This document shows, piece after piece, positions 12,955 through 26,027 of a stretch of 64,000 nt of DNA. Position 1 is the stretch's first letter; each line of letters opens with the position of its first letter. Source of the DNA: Tetrahymena elliotti 4EA. Its lineage: Eukaryota > Ciliophora > Oligohymenophorea > Hymenostomatida > Tetrahymenidae. The notes beneath the pieces were generated by a model. The model was not told where the DNA came from and searched no databases. It saw only the letters and a program-made list of their open reading frames with translations. The stretch lies in NCBI GenBank assembly GCA_000231825.2, contig JH720304.1:826718-890717 (forward strand), given 5' to 3'. A program made the position numbers and the translations under genes.

Positions 12955-15900
12955 ATGAAAGAAATACCAAAGATTATCCAAGAAAGGATAAATGAAAATG
13001 GACCGAAAGAATCTTAGCTGACATCCACCATGGATGTCGAGAAGGAAGAAATGTTTAAGGAATAACAATAAGGATATGATTAGCTAATAGGAGGATAGGG
13101 CCTGTTATATTTGCCTTGCAATTTATTCAACATAGTTTGCATGTTTTTAAAAGCTAAGGAAATAGTCAATTTAATGAGAGTGAGTAAAGCAATGAGAGAA
13201 AAAGTGCTCACTTAAGCTTAATATGCTTTATCAAATATCGCTTTGAAATTGTTTTTTAGCAATGAAATAGATGCATATGTTGAATACGGCGAAGAGGAAA
13301 AATATCTTGCATGCAAATCGCAAAGAAACAATCTAATTGCTGAATACATGAAAGAAGACACTATTAACCATCTTAGAAGATACTCACAATTACGATCTTA
13401 AATTTAACATACTCCTCAAGTAGCTGATCTTGATCATATTTTTGCAGATATATTGAATCCTCCTATGCCTATTATGAAGATTAGAAGAGAAAACGTGGGC
13501 ATGCATGCTCATTCTTGGTTTTAGAATAAACTAGTTGATGTCTATTACGATAACTAGACTAAGTCATCGAAGCAGCTAAACTCATTTAATTTCGCTAACT
13601 AAGCATTTAGAAAAATTAACTAAGGGTCAATCGGATCAACATTCGGAAGTGGAACTAAAGCATAAACATTTCCCGCATCAACATCAAGCTCTTTTGGATC
13701 ATCAGGAAGCAATATTTTATCATCTTAGAATTCAAAATCTCTTGGCTTTTTTAATAATCACTTTGGGGCTTCTCATAAAAAGCTTAAGTTTTTTAGTTAA
13801 ACTATTTCAGAGATTTAATAAAAGTTAATTAGATAAAAGTAGATGCCACTTTAGTAGTAACAATAACTTTTAGGAATATTTTAGACTGTTCAAAATAATA
13901 TCAACTCTAATAATGGATCTAACAATAACAATTTCTAATTGAGTGACTAATAATAGTTCTCATAATAGAATATTGAAAAGCTTTTAGACTTAATCAGATG
14001 GTATCGAGATTTTGATGAAATCGAATTAATTACTGACTCTTCAAATCAAGAAATCTAAAGATATATCTAAGAAAACACTGTTGTCCTTACAGTGTTGCTC
14101 GTATCCACCATTTTTAAAAAATAGTGTGAATTTCTACATTAATATCTAGAACTTAATAGCAGTCATGCAACTTATTTTGACCTTATTTCTGAATACAATC
14201 TTAAATGGAATGCTTATTAAGCAGCTGTTATTGAGACTCAAGAAAATTTAGAAGAGGTATATAAATCTTTTAATGATTTGTATTAATGTGAAGTAGGTGT
14301 TAAAATGTATCCTTAATACTCAGTACTTCGTGTAGCAGCTTAACACTGGACAAGAATAGTTCTAAAACCTTTATAACAAAAGTTGTTTGAAGCGTTTTTC
14401 TGTTTATTGCAAAATCGTAGATTAGAAAATTTAAGCTATGTCGTTACTGCTGATCCATAGAAGATAGATCCTAAACTAGCTTCTATTTATTACATGCCAG
14501 ATAAATTAGAGGTCACTTCAGGAGAACTTATCTAGAGATTTTAACGTTTACCTCTTTCAAATATGTTGTATTGTGGCAAAGCCACTTAATACTTCTCATC
14601 TAACTCAAATGAAATTTCATGCAATGATAAAATGTATCAAGAATTTTTTTCAAAAAATAGCTATTACGTCGACAACATGCTCTATACCTTCACAGAGAAC
14701 ATGATGGACCTTTCTGTAAATGAGGCCTCTGTTCACTGGCTGGGTCACACAGACATGTAAGTAGGAGAAATATATGCTAATCTACATTAAAGCTTCTTAG
14801 AAAAAACATCAAGTTATTTTGAAGAACTCTACAACCAAGTTTTCTATGGCTACGTCAAGTAATTAATTTATTTTAGAATTGAATTAAATTTTTTTTTTCT
14901 TTTCACAATAAAAGTATTTTATTTAAAATTTCTGAACAAGAAAATAAATAAACAATTTCTAACTACTTTTTTTTCTTATTTCATTAATATTTCTTTCACC
15001 AAACACCAATTCTCTAATTAAATAATTTTAAAATCACCTCAAATTATTTTTTAATATCAATTTAAACAAACAAACAAACACCATAACAATCATACAAAAT
15101 TCTTATTGAAAGCTTTGTAATCTGTAGACTGTAATCAAAATAAAAATAATAAATAATAAATGAGGATTACTGATCTACAAATATGAAACCAATCCAGAAA
15201 TTATTCTATCATCTATCTACTATTTATCTTTCTCTCTCTCTCTCTTTCTGCAGAAACTTTTTAAATAGCTACCAAATAAAGAGAATGGATAGATGAAGTT
15301 TTATCTAAAATATCTAAATTAAAAATTACCACCAGCATTCTTAATTTAGCTTCTAGTTAGTTTTTAGACGTGTAAATGAGAAAGATAAAGAGAATATTCT
15401 TGAGTTTAACTCTAATAAAAAATAATAATTATAAATGAAACATTTCAGTTTAGAAAATAGTATTAATGTTTTTATTTAAAATAATTAATTAGCGAATGGA
15501 AACAATTCCTTATGGGAGAACTCAAATACTGTCGCAAGATAGTTAAAGAATCAACTTTTAAATTAACAAATAAGCTTGTTTTAGAAAATTTTTTTAAAGC
15601 ATTCATCAATGATATTGAGAACAGAGCAGCCAATACCTAATCTTAGTAGTAGCTATAATAATAGCAGTAGCAGCAGTAATATGGCTCAGCAGAAGAATCT
15701 ATTTTAAGATAAAAACTCCTTCTCAAGGGTTTGACTTAATAGGCATCTAATTTTGTTTTAAGTGAACCAAAATTAAGAAAAGTTTTAGAATCATTCAAGG
15801 AAATGAAGGAAGAAGAAGACGATTTTAATTGCAAGTCTGTCAGAGATGAAGATATTGAAGACATAAATAGATACAGATAGATCAAGTAAAAATTAGATGA

Positions 15901-16471
15901 AGATTCATTTGCTTTTTATGATCTTATCGGAGATGTAGAACCCAGCCTTATTGAAAAGACGAAGAATTTAATCAGACAAAAATTGTAAAAATAAAATGAA
16001 AATTAATAAAATTTATAAAAATTGAATAGTACAATTCATAGCAATAGCAGCAGCATCAGCAGCAATCTTTTGGCTTAAAATCCTGCCTAAAATCCAAACA
16101 ATATTTAATAGCTTTAATAGTAATAATAATTTAGTCATAATCATGGAAATAACCATCACAACTAAAATACCCATCACAATCATCACCATCACTTAAATAC
16201 AACTTATCCTGCACATTATACTGGAAGCCATTTCTTAGCATTATAAAATTCTAACCATATCAGTAATTACTTTAATAATCATAATAACAATAATGCCAAC
16301 TAGTTGCATCATCATAGCTAATAGCAATAAAATACTTAAATATATAATTAGTCCACTCACCAAATAGATGGAATGCTTGTCTTTTAATAAAATGCAATTT
16401 AAAACAGTGGCAGCAACAGCATTAGCAATCCAAGGACTGGTAATAATATGAGCAACTCCCCTAACAACTGA
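12955..16471 (+). CDS. F-box-like protein with His/Asn/Gln-rich C-terminal tail
   Basis: The model has three exons, 12955-15130, 15254-15371 and 15493-16471, total 1090 residues. The second exon is preceded by a textbook CT-rich tract ending in CTGCAG. The third joins in frame (LDV|EWKQFLMGELKYC). Residues about 51-92 (LPCNLFNIVCMFLKAKEIV...RVSKAM) match an F-box core, which in SCF ubiquitin ligases binds Skp1. A Ser/Gly/Asn/Gln-rich linker follows (residues about 220-340), then a long helical region (CEFLHQYLELN, HWLGHTDMQVGEIY) with no family I can name. The C-terminal exon has a helical block (KLVLENFFKAFINDIENRA), a poly-Gln run and a strongly His/Asn/Gln-rich low-complexity tail. The stretch encoded by 14859-15130 is AT-rich and intron-like (possible GTAATT donor at 14859) but remains in frame, so a further intron may be present there. 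Splitting into two genes is possible but less likely, since the second exon needs an upstream exon. Confidence 0.72.
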
Positions 16472-16533
16472 TTGAATCTCAATTAACTTTTTACTTTTTT
16501 AGAATAGGTTTGAACATTATCCACCACCACCAA

Positions 16534-16560
16534 CATCCTAATGCTCAAAAAATTAGGATG
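16534..16560 (+). other. Perfect 9-bp hairpin in the 3' flank
   Basis: CATCCTAAT (16534-16542) is followed by a 9-base loop and its exact reverse complement ATTAGGATG (16552-16560), 63 bp after the stop of the F-box-like gene. It could form a stem in the 3' UTR; no known element was recognised. Confidence 0.5.
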
Positions 16561-17475
16561 ATTTGATTTTTTAATTTTTATTCTTTTAATCATATTCTAA
16601 CCATTCTTAAAAGATTTACTTTTTGTTTAACATTTAGCTAAAAGTATTCTTTCATCAAAGACATCAACATCATCATCATCCTCTATTTCGTTCATTTTGA
16701 AATCTCAAAGAAAAGCTCAAAATCTAAGCTAGAATTTTTAAATCCTTCAAAATACTTTTGCTTTAAGCTTGTCTTGACCTAGTAATTAATTAAAATTACT
16801 AATCAGTCATTAAAGGAGAAAAAAAATTTTAGCCAAACCAAATTTAGTATATTAAAAGATCAATTTTATGAAGTAAAAATCCAAATTTCCAATCCTTTAA
16901 ATCCTACTCCCAAATAATAGATAGGATCAAAAAATTACTCCAAAAATGAATAAATATAATGGCTTCATAGATTTAAACAAGCTAAAATAGATTATAGAAA
17001 AATAATAGATAGTTTATTAAAATAGATAACCAACCTAAAAAACAAATGAGCATATTTTTGATAATGCAAAATTTAATTAGTTTTTTTTGTACACTATTAG
17101 GAGTAAAGAATTCTTTCCTTGCTTATTGAGAAAAAAATAAACATAAACAGAATTAATTAACAGGACTCTATCTTTTTAGAGTGTGAATTAAAAATAAAAA
17201 TAATATTTAGGAAATAGAGTTAATAAAAATTAATTAGGCAAGCAAACAAGTAAGCTAAGCAAGAACATGATAGACAGAAGTTTTGTACAAAAGGATGCAC
17301 CGAGGATAGAATTATGAACAAATAACAGTAAAAATGATGTAATAAAATAGAGAGAAATAAGATGATGATGAAGAAGAATGAGATGATAAGCGAAAAAATA
17401 AAATCAAAAGAAAAAAAAAATTAGAATGTGAAAACACTTACTTCTATTTACACCCACCACTATACATACAATAAT

Positions 17476-17497
17476 AAACAAACAAACAAACAAACAA
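17476..17497. repeat. AAAC simple repeat
   Basis: About five tandem AAAC units inside AT-rich spacer; microsatellite-like, no function inferred. Confidence 0.7.
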
Positions 17498-17793
17498 AAA
17501 AACATAGAAACAAACAAATTAACTTATAAGTAAACAAAAATAATATAACCAAGTCATTATAAATACCACCGCAAAAGAAATCCACTACTACTATATTAAA
17601 TTAGAAGTATGATTATTTTCAATCCTTTTTTAAAATTTTCCTAGTTAAACTATCACTACTTATATAACACCTTTTTCAAGCCAAAGTCTTTTAGTGTGTA
17701 AAATATCTAAATTATGCATAATTGTATTAAACTTAAACAAAGTTATGTTTATTGTATAGAAAATCATTCATACATGATCATTCTATCTACCTT

Positions 17794-17928
17794 CATATAA
17801 CTCTGGCACCTCAGATCCCCCAAACTGAGAAGCTTATATGTTTGTAGTGTTCGTCTATTTATTTTCTATTCCACACTCCAAGACTTAGGCTAAGGGTTGG
17901 GATAGGATTAAATAGGAAATCACGAACA
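17794..17928. other. Candidate structured RNA block (inverted repeats)
   Basis: A locally GC-richer island in otherwise AT-rich spacer. CATATAA (17794-17800) pairs with TTATATG (17834-17840), and inside it CTCAG (17810-17814) pairs with CTGAG (17825-17829). A second pair, TGTTCGT (17848-17854) and ACGAACA (17922-17928), encloses about 67 bases. Two adjacent hairpins of this sort would suit a small non-coding RNA, but neither strand shows a class signature I can name (no clear box C/D, H/ACA, SRP or snRNA motifs). It may equally be UTR sequence. Confidence 0.3.
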
Positions 17929-18615
17929 TTCTAATTTTACTCCTATCTTCTTCTTCTTCATCATCTTTTTGAAAAATTCTTCTTTTGTTCACATTTAAGC
18001 TCTCTATTTTTCAATCATTTTTATCTATGTTTGTTCATGTCTTACCTTTCATCCATGTACTCCTGTCATTTTTTTATGTTTGCTCTGCAAATTTGTATTA
18101 GATATAAAGTAATATTAAATTATATCATAATAATATAAGCCACTATTTTGGCAGTAGTTTAATTATTAATGCAAGATTAATTCAATAAGATGATGTTGAT
18201 AATGATGCTTTTTTGTATGAATACAGATAAAAAGAATAAAAATAAATCAAATACTTTCAATCAATCTTTGCATTGTTTTTTGCAATATTCATAAATTTAA
18301 AGTTATGATCAATCAATCAATCAGTTTTAGTAAATTTAATGCTCAACCCAAAAGTAAATTTATCAAAAAATTTTTTTATTTGATAAAAATGGCTATTTAC
18401 TGTAATTTATTTGATTTGGGAAAAATATTTTGGAATTTGAGGTGATGATTGAAGGGCTTAAAGATTATTTTGAAATTTATATAAAAAAGTGATAGAGTTA
18501 TGAATTCCTTATATAAGTTGATTATGATTAGGTGAGATTAAACAATTTTTTAAATTTAAACTCAATCAAAATATTTACTTATCTCTTTTAACTTAATAGA
18601 AAGTAGGAGGTAGGT

Positions 18616-19731
18616 ATGATTGATTAAGAAGTTGAAGGACAATAATCTACTCTTTTAATAAGAGAAACCTTAAATTATAGTTATTGTTACACTTTTAGTT
18701 AATCAGACTGAAGCAATTTTTATTCTAACTTTTTAAAAATTTTAAGGTTACATTACTTGCTAGCTATTCAATGAATTGAACAACAATTTTTATTAATTCC
18801 TACAAAATAAATATTAAAAATTTTTATTATTATTAAAAAGACTTTTTGATTAAATCAATATTTTCAACCGACCATTTAGTAGTCAAGAAGACTTTTTATT
18901 TGAGAACAGCTTCTCAGCAACAAATAACACAAATAATGAAGAGGAATACTACAACCAACTCTTGTTTGAGTAAATTTCAATTAAATAGAAAATGTAAATA
19001 AAATATAACTTCAAACTAACTAGGAATACTTCTATTCAATCAATACGAGAACCTCAAAATAACTTTGATTTTGCTCTAGGTAACGATATATAAGGTAAAA
19101 ATTTGATTTGAATAAAACTTATATTAATTTTTTATTTATTAGAGTAATACTAAGAAGTGGGTGCTTTAGGCGAAAGCCTAAATTATTCCTTCAAGAACTC
19201 TCCAATTCCTTTTGATGATTTCAAGCAATCAAGTAAATTATTTTTATAATTAAAATACCTTTTATTTATATACTTTTTAAAATTAGTACAACAAGGATTT
19301 TAACAAAGCTTCTAAGTTGACCAACGGATGCAATTCTCGAACAATCTTTCACTTTCAGGAGGTTTAAATTTTTATAAAAGTTACATAAAATAGATATTAA
19401 TTATTTTTATGAATATAGATTCTTGTTTACTTTTCGGTGACCTGAATCTTAAAGGGAGTTCTGACTATCTTGATGTTAATCAACTCAAGATGTTCAATGA
19501 TCAAAGTCCAAGTACATAAGATTCAAGCAACCACTTTTTTGATGAGATAGACTAACTACTACCTAATCCGAAGGCAAAATTAGTAGACAATGTAAGATCA
19601 TTTAAAATAACCTTATTAATTTAAATAATAAAAAAATTTTTTAATAGAGGCGAAAAAATAGCTAAGATGTATCTACTTAAGATAATAGCTTCAACTCTAA
19701 TGAGATTGAAGAGGAGTTCTCAATAATGTGA
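18616..19731 (+). CDS. Asn/Ser/Gln-rich protein of unknown function, six exons
   Basis: Five exons are well supported by in-frame GT...AG introns: (18747)-19094, 19143-19232, 19287-19361, 19419-19591 and 19648-19731, ending at TGA 19729-19731. The first exon starts at ATG 18616 (MIDQEVEGQQSTLLI) and is joined over a 49-67 bp intron ending at 18746; three phase-1 donors are possible, so the exact joint is uncertain. The earliest donor gives 277 residues. The N-terminal third contains a helical Leu-rich stretch (LFNELNNNFYQFLQNKYQKF). The rest is hydrophilic with many Asn, Ser, Gln and Asp (SIQSIREPQNNFDFALGND, FGDLNLKGSSDYLDVNQLK), typical of disordered regulatory proteins. No catalytic motif, membrane segment or known domain was seen. 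Introns of 48-60 bp are unusually frequent for so short a gene. Confidence 0.65.
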
Positions 19732-21578
19732 TTTCCTTAACCTTTAATCTCCAAATAAGAAATATGCAATTGGAACCCTAATTGTGTATTTAACTAAAAC
19801 CCAAAAAAATTAAAAGAGTTTTCAAATTAAATTCCTAAAATTTGCTTAAAAAGCTGATAGAGATGCTTATTATACATTTTATGAGATAAAATGTTACATT
19901 TTGCTCTCTAAAATTTAAAAAATTCACATCATAGAAAAGAAAAATAAGCAACTAAGAAACCCCAACAATAATAGACTCCTGAATAGAAATTTGAAGCATT
20001 TTAGCAGTTAATTTGTGAGCTCTCAAAACTTAACCACCCCCATTAAAGTGAGTTAGGCATTATATAGCTTAACCCTATTCATCATAAATTTATATTTTAT
20101 CTGTAAAATAATTACTCATAATAAGGATTTGCTAAATTTAAGGAGGTCTTCTATTTAGTGCGTTTCTTTAAATGCAGAAATGAAATTTCTAGGCGGTCTC
20201 ATTAAAAAGCATTTTCTTATTATTTTTACATATTGTGCCATTTGAATAACTCATTTTCATCATTTTATTTTTTTTTAATATTTAAGAATTTAAATTTTAA
20301 ATTTATCTTTTTTTTACTAATTTATTCCATAAAAAACTACTAATTATAATAATTTATTCACCAAAATTTTATTATCAAAACTTACATAAAAATAACTTTA
20401 TAAAATTCAGAAAAATCAAAATAATTTTTTTATACATTTTTTTTAATTGTTTGATATTTAAAAAATATAATGTATCTACTTTAGACAATTGATTTTCGAT
20501 TTTATTCATTTTATAAAATTCTTACATTCAACTTTTCAGTAAAAATAGTCATTAAATTCTTCATTAATTTAAATTTAATGAATCTTTATTGGTGTATTAA
20601 CTTAAATATAACTCCTGTATAGATAAAATTACCTTTACAAATATTTGGCAACGCTTCAGCAATAAACAGTAAATCAGTGAATTGCATCTTATCTAATCAT
20701 GAAGATTTATTTGTTTATATTTATGTCTAAAAAATGATTCTTAAATTATTTGCAAAAATTGCTTTGATATTTTTAATTAAATAGTTTTGTTTCATGTATT
20801 TACAAAAAATGTTTATTTTGAATATTTTTTTATCTTTTTATCATATTAACCCAAAATTTAACTTTTTGTAAATTTATTTTTTGAGGTTTGGAACATAACA
20901 GATCTAATTTATTATTAGAATTTAGAAAATAATTAAATTAAAACTTTTATTCATAATTTATTTCAAAATGTTATTTTTCAAAAAAACCCCAAAAAAAGTA
21001 GTAGCTGTTTATTCTTTTACTACAAAATAGATTTTCAATTTTTTTTAAATAATTTTTTTGAATTTTTAGGGATTTCAAATAAACAATGTCAATACTTTCA
21101 AAATTTCTTCAACATGCTACATTTTCAGAATAAATATTATTGTTCAGTATTTTTGGCGATACTTTTTTTATGAAGCTAATGTTAGATTCGTTTATTTGTT
21201 GTGAATTTAAAAAATAAAATTCAATTAATTGCTCAAATAGTTCTATATATCTATAGTATTTTAATAATGACAGCAAGAGAGTTAAAAAATTAAAAAGCTA
21301 AAAAAGATTCGATTAGATAATGAATTTTATTTTATTATTATGGGAAAAGCCTACATCAAAACAAAAAGAAAGCAGAAGATTTTTTCATTTAAAAAACAAT
21401 CTTGACTTGATTAAACAAAACAAAATAAAGACAAAGAAAGCAATTGACTTTGCAAATAAACAAACAAAATTAAGAATTATAATTTTTTAAGAAAAGAAAA
21501 TAAATTAATAGTCAAAAAGAAATAGTTTTGCAAATAACAAAATTAATAAATCTTTAGGAATTAATAGCTAAATAATAG
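19732..21578. other. Intergenic, AT-rich
   Basis: No protein-like frame on either strand. The last 250 bp, A-rich with AAACAAA runs, are probably the promoter and leader of the RRP1 gene. Confidence 0.55.
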
Positions 21579-24211
21579 ATGAGTATATCTACAGAAAATC
21601 ATTCTAATAGCAATAGCGCTTCAACCACCAATGCAGTCACTCCTGCAATGATTGCTAAAAAGCTTTCAGCAATAGGTAGAAATTAAATTAAATGGATTTA
21701 GATGATCTTAGCTCTTTTTTTCAAAAAATTAGTTCCTGCTAACACAAAAGAAGTCATTGAAGAAGTTAAATCATATTTAGATTCTTAAAAACTCGATAAG
21801 GATGGATATCGTTAAATATGGAAAGGAATCTTCTTTGGTATGAAAAATTTTCTTTTCAATAGATAATATTGATAAACTTAAAATGAAGGATTAAAAATAA
21901 TTTTGATTTTATATAAAATAGCTATGTGGGCAAGTGATAAAGTTCCTGTTTAATAAGCTCTAGCTGATGAATTAGCTAATCTTATATTTAGTGTTAATAA
22001 ACAAAAATTTGAAGGAATCAACTTGTGGTTTTAAGCTTGTTTCAGTATTATGAATAAGGAATGGACTAAAATTGATTACTGGAGAGTTAATAAGTTCTCC
22101 TCTTTGATGAGAAAGGTTATAACTGCTTTCATAAGATATTTAAGGAAGAAAGGCTATAATACTGATGTAACTAAAAAACATATTTACTAATTCTACTCGT
22201 TTTGATAGACATATAAATAAAAGCTGATAGATATTTAAAATTAACTTTATTTATTCATAAAATAATATAGTATGTCAGATAATTTAGTAAAGCTATTCAT
22301 GACGAATTTTATGTTGAGCAAACTCAAACAGGTAAAATTCTACATTCATTTAATAAATTAAATAATATTATATTTTTATACATCTGTCGTTCCTTTAAAA
22401 GTAAATTTACTCTTTAGATTATTCTCCTTAATAAGCATTAGCAGAAATCTATTGATCTACTTCCAAATAATAGCTAAATGAAATATTTATTAGCATAATA
22501 TTAATAATATATGAAGTAGGTTTATGTAAAACCCAATGGATGTGGATATAATGAGTTAAATTTATAATATTAATTGGTTGACAGATTTATAAATTATTTA
22601 TTTATTGAGACTCAAATTATTAATTTAAAATTTTTAATCAGTAAGCGGATTAGCTCTACATATTATGCAAATATTCCCTGAAGTTTTGAGTCATTTTACT
22701 AGTGCAAAACATGATTAAGTTGCTTTGTTTCTTGATATTTTCTTGAAGTAGCTCAGTCCAAATTCTTGCAAGGGTTTAAGATAAAAAATAAAGGAATGCA
22801 TTTATGAAAAGATTATAGAATTAAAGAATTAACAATAATTGTATTAAAATTTTAACTTGAAAGCTTATCGTGAAAAGTTATTTGATATTGCTAAAAAGAA
22901 GTAAATATTATTCTAAATATTTTAAAGCTAAAATTTAATATAAAATGATTAGGAAAACTGATGATGTTTCAAGAAAGGAAATCTATGAAATTGTTGAACT
23001 TATAGATGCAAATGTTAACTTAGATGAAGAAGAAGAAAGATATAACAAATACATCCAAGAAAAGGAGGAAAATAGATAAAAAGTAAATGCAGAAAAAGAA
23101 CTTAAAAAAAAATCCAAGGATGCATCATAAAAGAAAAATAAAGATTAAAAAGTATCAAATAAAAAAGAAGAAAAAGTAAGTAAGAAGGCTGATTTAGAAA
23201 ATGAGGAGAAAGGAAAATAAAAAAAGTAAAAACTCAATGATACAACTGCAAAATCTGTTGAAACTAATTAGAAAAAGGCAACTGAATAGACCAAGAAAGT
23301 TGAAGAATAAAAAGAAAACAAAAATTCAGAAAATTCTAAAAATGAAGAAAAATTATCAAAGAAGTAAAAGAAAGAACTTAAAAAATAGGAAAAGCTTTAG
23401 TAAATGATTGAAGAAGAAGAAAAAAAGCTTCTTTAAGAAGAAAAGAAGCTCAACCAAATGGAAAATAAGCTTTTAAAGCAAGAAAAAAATGATCATACTA
23501 AAAATTCTAAAAAGCAAGTTTAGTAACCTGTTGAGAATGAAAATGATTGGGATGATGAAGAAGATGAAGAGGATGTTGATGAAGAAGGTGATGAAGATGA
23601 AGAAGAAGATGATGAAGATTTCTAGGGAGAAGAAGATGATGAGGAAGAAGATGAAGAAGAAGATTGTGATGAAGAAGGAATCGAGCTTGATGAAGAATAA
23701 TTAAAGGCTTTATTAGGTAAAAATGGTGAATACGAAGATGATGAAGACGAATTAGATGAAGAAGAATTATAGATGTTGATTAAGGGTACAGCTGATGATA
23801 TTGAAGTTGATGATATGGATGATGATTTTTACTGTGAAGATGATTTTGAAGGATACGATGTATCAGAAGTTACTAATAGCCCTCTTAGAATAAATGGATT
23901 ACAAAATGTTTATAATAGTTTACCTGAATATCACTTCCTCTCTGATATTTAAAAAACAAAATATTTTAATAACTTAACAAACAAATTTAAATAAAAACTT
24001 TAAAAAGAAAAAATTGATGGTTGTTCTCATAAAAAGTCTGTTGTTATCAATACAAATAATAACTTGATCAAAGGTAAAATTATTAAATTAAATTAAAAAT
24101 ATAAATAACATAAATTAATTAAATTTAGAATTTGACTTGAATGAAGAAGTTACTGCTATCGCTAAGGCTCCAGTTATAAAGAAAGCAAAAAAGGTTAAAG
24201 CTACAGTTTGA
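21579..24211 (+). CDS. RRP1: Ribosomal RNA processing protein RRP1 (Nop52 family)
   Basis: Seven exons (21579-21675, 21733-21837, 21922-22166, 22271-22331, 22642-22900, 22953-24073, 24129-24211) give 656 residues; every join keeps frame. The first 260 residues match the Nop52 domain: QIWKGIFFAMWASDKVPVQQ corresponds to the LWKGLFYCMWMSDKP-like core, followed by NLIFS, WFQACFSIMNKEWTKIDYWR and the R-x-F-x-x-L-M-R-K helix. Family knowledge: RRP1 is a nucleolar factor needed for processing of 27S/28S pre-rRNA during 60S assembly. The middle (about residues 330-460) is Lys/Glu-rich and coiled-coil-like. A Glu/Asp tract encoded near 23540-23850 follows, and the tail ends with KKSVVINTNNNLIKEFDLNEE and a basic KKAKKVKATV end. 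Acidic and basic blocks like these are usual in nucleolar proteins. The fourth intron (22332-22641, 310 bp) is long for this genome and could hide a small exon. Confidence 0.9.
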
Positions 24212-24738
24212 AAGTGATAATAATTACAAAAAGAAAAGAATACTTCAAACAATAGGCAAAAAACAATACTAAATATAGAAAATGCAACCAACTATCAAAC
24301 ATAAATCATAAATAAAGCTACAATAATACCAGACATAACTTATATCAATGATTATTAACAATTAAATGGAAATATTGTATTATTTATCTAAACTTTAAAA
24401 ACTTATAGATAGTATATTCTTGTACTAAATATTATTTTGTATATACCCTATTATTGAATTAGATTGTTAAAATCTTATTTTTGCAAAATTAAAATAATCA
24501 AAATTTATACTAATTTCAAAATGTTTAATAAAATTCTTTTTAACAGCTTCATATATTACTATTATTGGTGTATATATAAGAGAACAGAGAACAAAATTTT
24601 TTTAAAAAATTTTATTTTTATGATTTATCATAAAATATTTATTAAATCAAGAATAATAAACCTATAAAATTTGGTACTTTTGAGTAATAAATTAAAGTGT
24701 GAATTTATTTCAAAATGAAAATAAGTAGAATAGGTGTT
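24212..24738. other. Convergent intergenic spacer
   Basis: The 3' flanks of the RRP1 and Rab genes meet here. AT-rich; short frames only, none protein-like. Confidence 0.6.
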
Positions 24739-25487
24739 TCAACAACAATTTTTCTTATTTTCTTCATTTTCTTCCTTTTTCTTTGAAGTTAATTTTTTAG
24801 ATTGAGAAGGACCAGAAATTTCATCATCAATATCATTTGGTGATTTTTAGTTCTTTTTTTTAGAATGAATTATTTCGTACTACTCTAAGCACATTTTAGC
24901 TAGCAAAGCAAAAGATTCATTCACATTTATATTATCAAGAGCACTTGTTTCTTAGAAGGGAATATTATATTTATTAGCTAATTCTTTTCCTTATTAGTAT
25001 GATATCACTCTATTTTTAGTATCAGATTTATTACCTACTAATAGAATAGATATATTTATATTATCACAATTTTCTTTGATACCCTCAATCCAAGTTCCTA
25101 CTTTATCAAAAGATTCCTAATCATCTATTGCGTATGAAACAACAATACCATCAGCTCCTTTATAATAATTGGTAGTAATCACTCTCCATTTTTCTTAGCC
25201 AGCAGTATCCCAAATAGACAATTTTAATTTTTTTCCATTCATTTCTAGTTTTTTTATTTGAAAATCAACACCTATTTATTTTTAAAAATAAAGTATAACC
25301 ACACTATTTCCGTCATTTACTATTAGAAATTATTATTTTTTTAAAATATTATACCTACTGTAGTAATATGGCTATAAGAAAATTTATTATTGCAATATCT
25401 CAACAATAAACATGTCTTTCCAACTGCGGTGTTACCAATAATTAAAAGTTTAAAACATATTTCCTAGTTTTCTTTATTCTAACTCAT
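24739..25487 (-). CDS. Rab-family small GTPase
   Basis: Minus-strand gene with one 83-bp intron (25272-25354) giving 221 residues. All GTP-binding motifs are present: P-loop GNTAVGKT, a switch I end read across the splice joint as TTVGVDF, WDTAGQE (G3), GNKSD (G4) and ETSA (G5). The protein ends in Cys-Cys, the usual site of double geranylgeranylation, so it should be membrane-attached on a vesicle or organelle. Residues such as YYKGADGIVVSYAIDDQESFDKV resemble the Rab1/Rab8/Rab10 group. The canonical TIGVDF is TVGVDF and GQERF is GQEKW, and the tail is an unusually long Lys/Glu-rich linker, so it is probably a ciliate-specific paralogue. Known role of the family: a nucleotide-dependent switch in vesicle docking and transport. 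Confidence 0.92.
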
Positions 25488-26027
25488 ATCTTTATAATCA
25501 AACAGATTTCACAATTATTTTTTTAAGTATTTTTATCTTTTGTATTTTTTTATTAAATTTGTGTAATAAATAACTCAATGGAAAATAACAAAAATTTTCA
25601 ATCAAAACATAAATTTTAATCTTTACCACATATCTTCTAATTAGAATTTAATTTTCTTGATTACTTTTTGATAGGTTACCTGATCCAACAATATTTTTTT
25701 TGTTACTTTTCTTAAATTTTTAAATTTAAAGGAGAAATTAATGAAATACCTATTATAATAATTTATTTGCAATTAGGTCTTATTATTTTGAAGATTTAAT
25801 ACTGTATTTCTTATTTCCTGATAAGCAAAAAGATGATCTATTTTAACTGAAAGACTAAAGACTTATAAAATCCAAATAATTAAAGGAGAAAACAAGCAAA
25901 CAAAAATACAAATAGACTTTATTAATATTAATAATAAGAAAAAAATACTATCCTAAGTATTAGTATAAATAGAAGATATTCTGCTAAATAATATTATTAA
26001 ACCATTGTAATTTAAACAATATATTGA
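25488..26027. other. Divergent intergenic/promoter region
   Basis: Between the 5' ends of the Rab gene and the 4-TM protein gene; AT-rich, no element recognised. Confidence 0.55.

Larger units (their letters stand above)
16472..18615. other. Long intergenic region with hairpins and simple repeats
   Basis: About 2.1 kb without a convincing frame. It holds a short perfect hairpin just after the preceding stop, an AAAC repeat, and a locally GC-richer block with nested inverted repeats (listed separately). Part is probably 3' UTR of the F-box-like gene and promoter of the next gene. Confidence 0.5.

Noticed and set aside
14859..14876. GTAATT...TTTTAG as a tiny intron in the F-box-like gene
   Set aside because: 18 bp is too short for a spliceosomal intron, and splicing from this donor to the CTGCAG acceptor would break the frame of exon 2.
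23201..23704. Lys/Met-rich frames in other phases of the RRP1 tail
   Set aside because: They are by-products of the GAA/GAT/AAA-rich acidic tract; the in-phase exon continues through with sensible composition.
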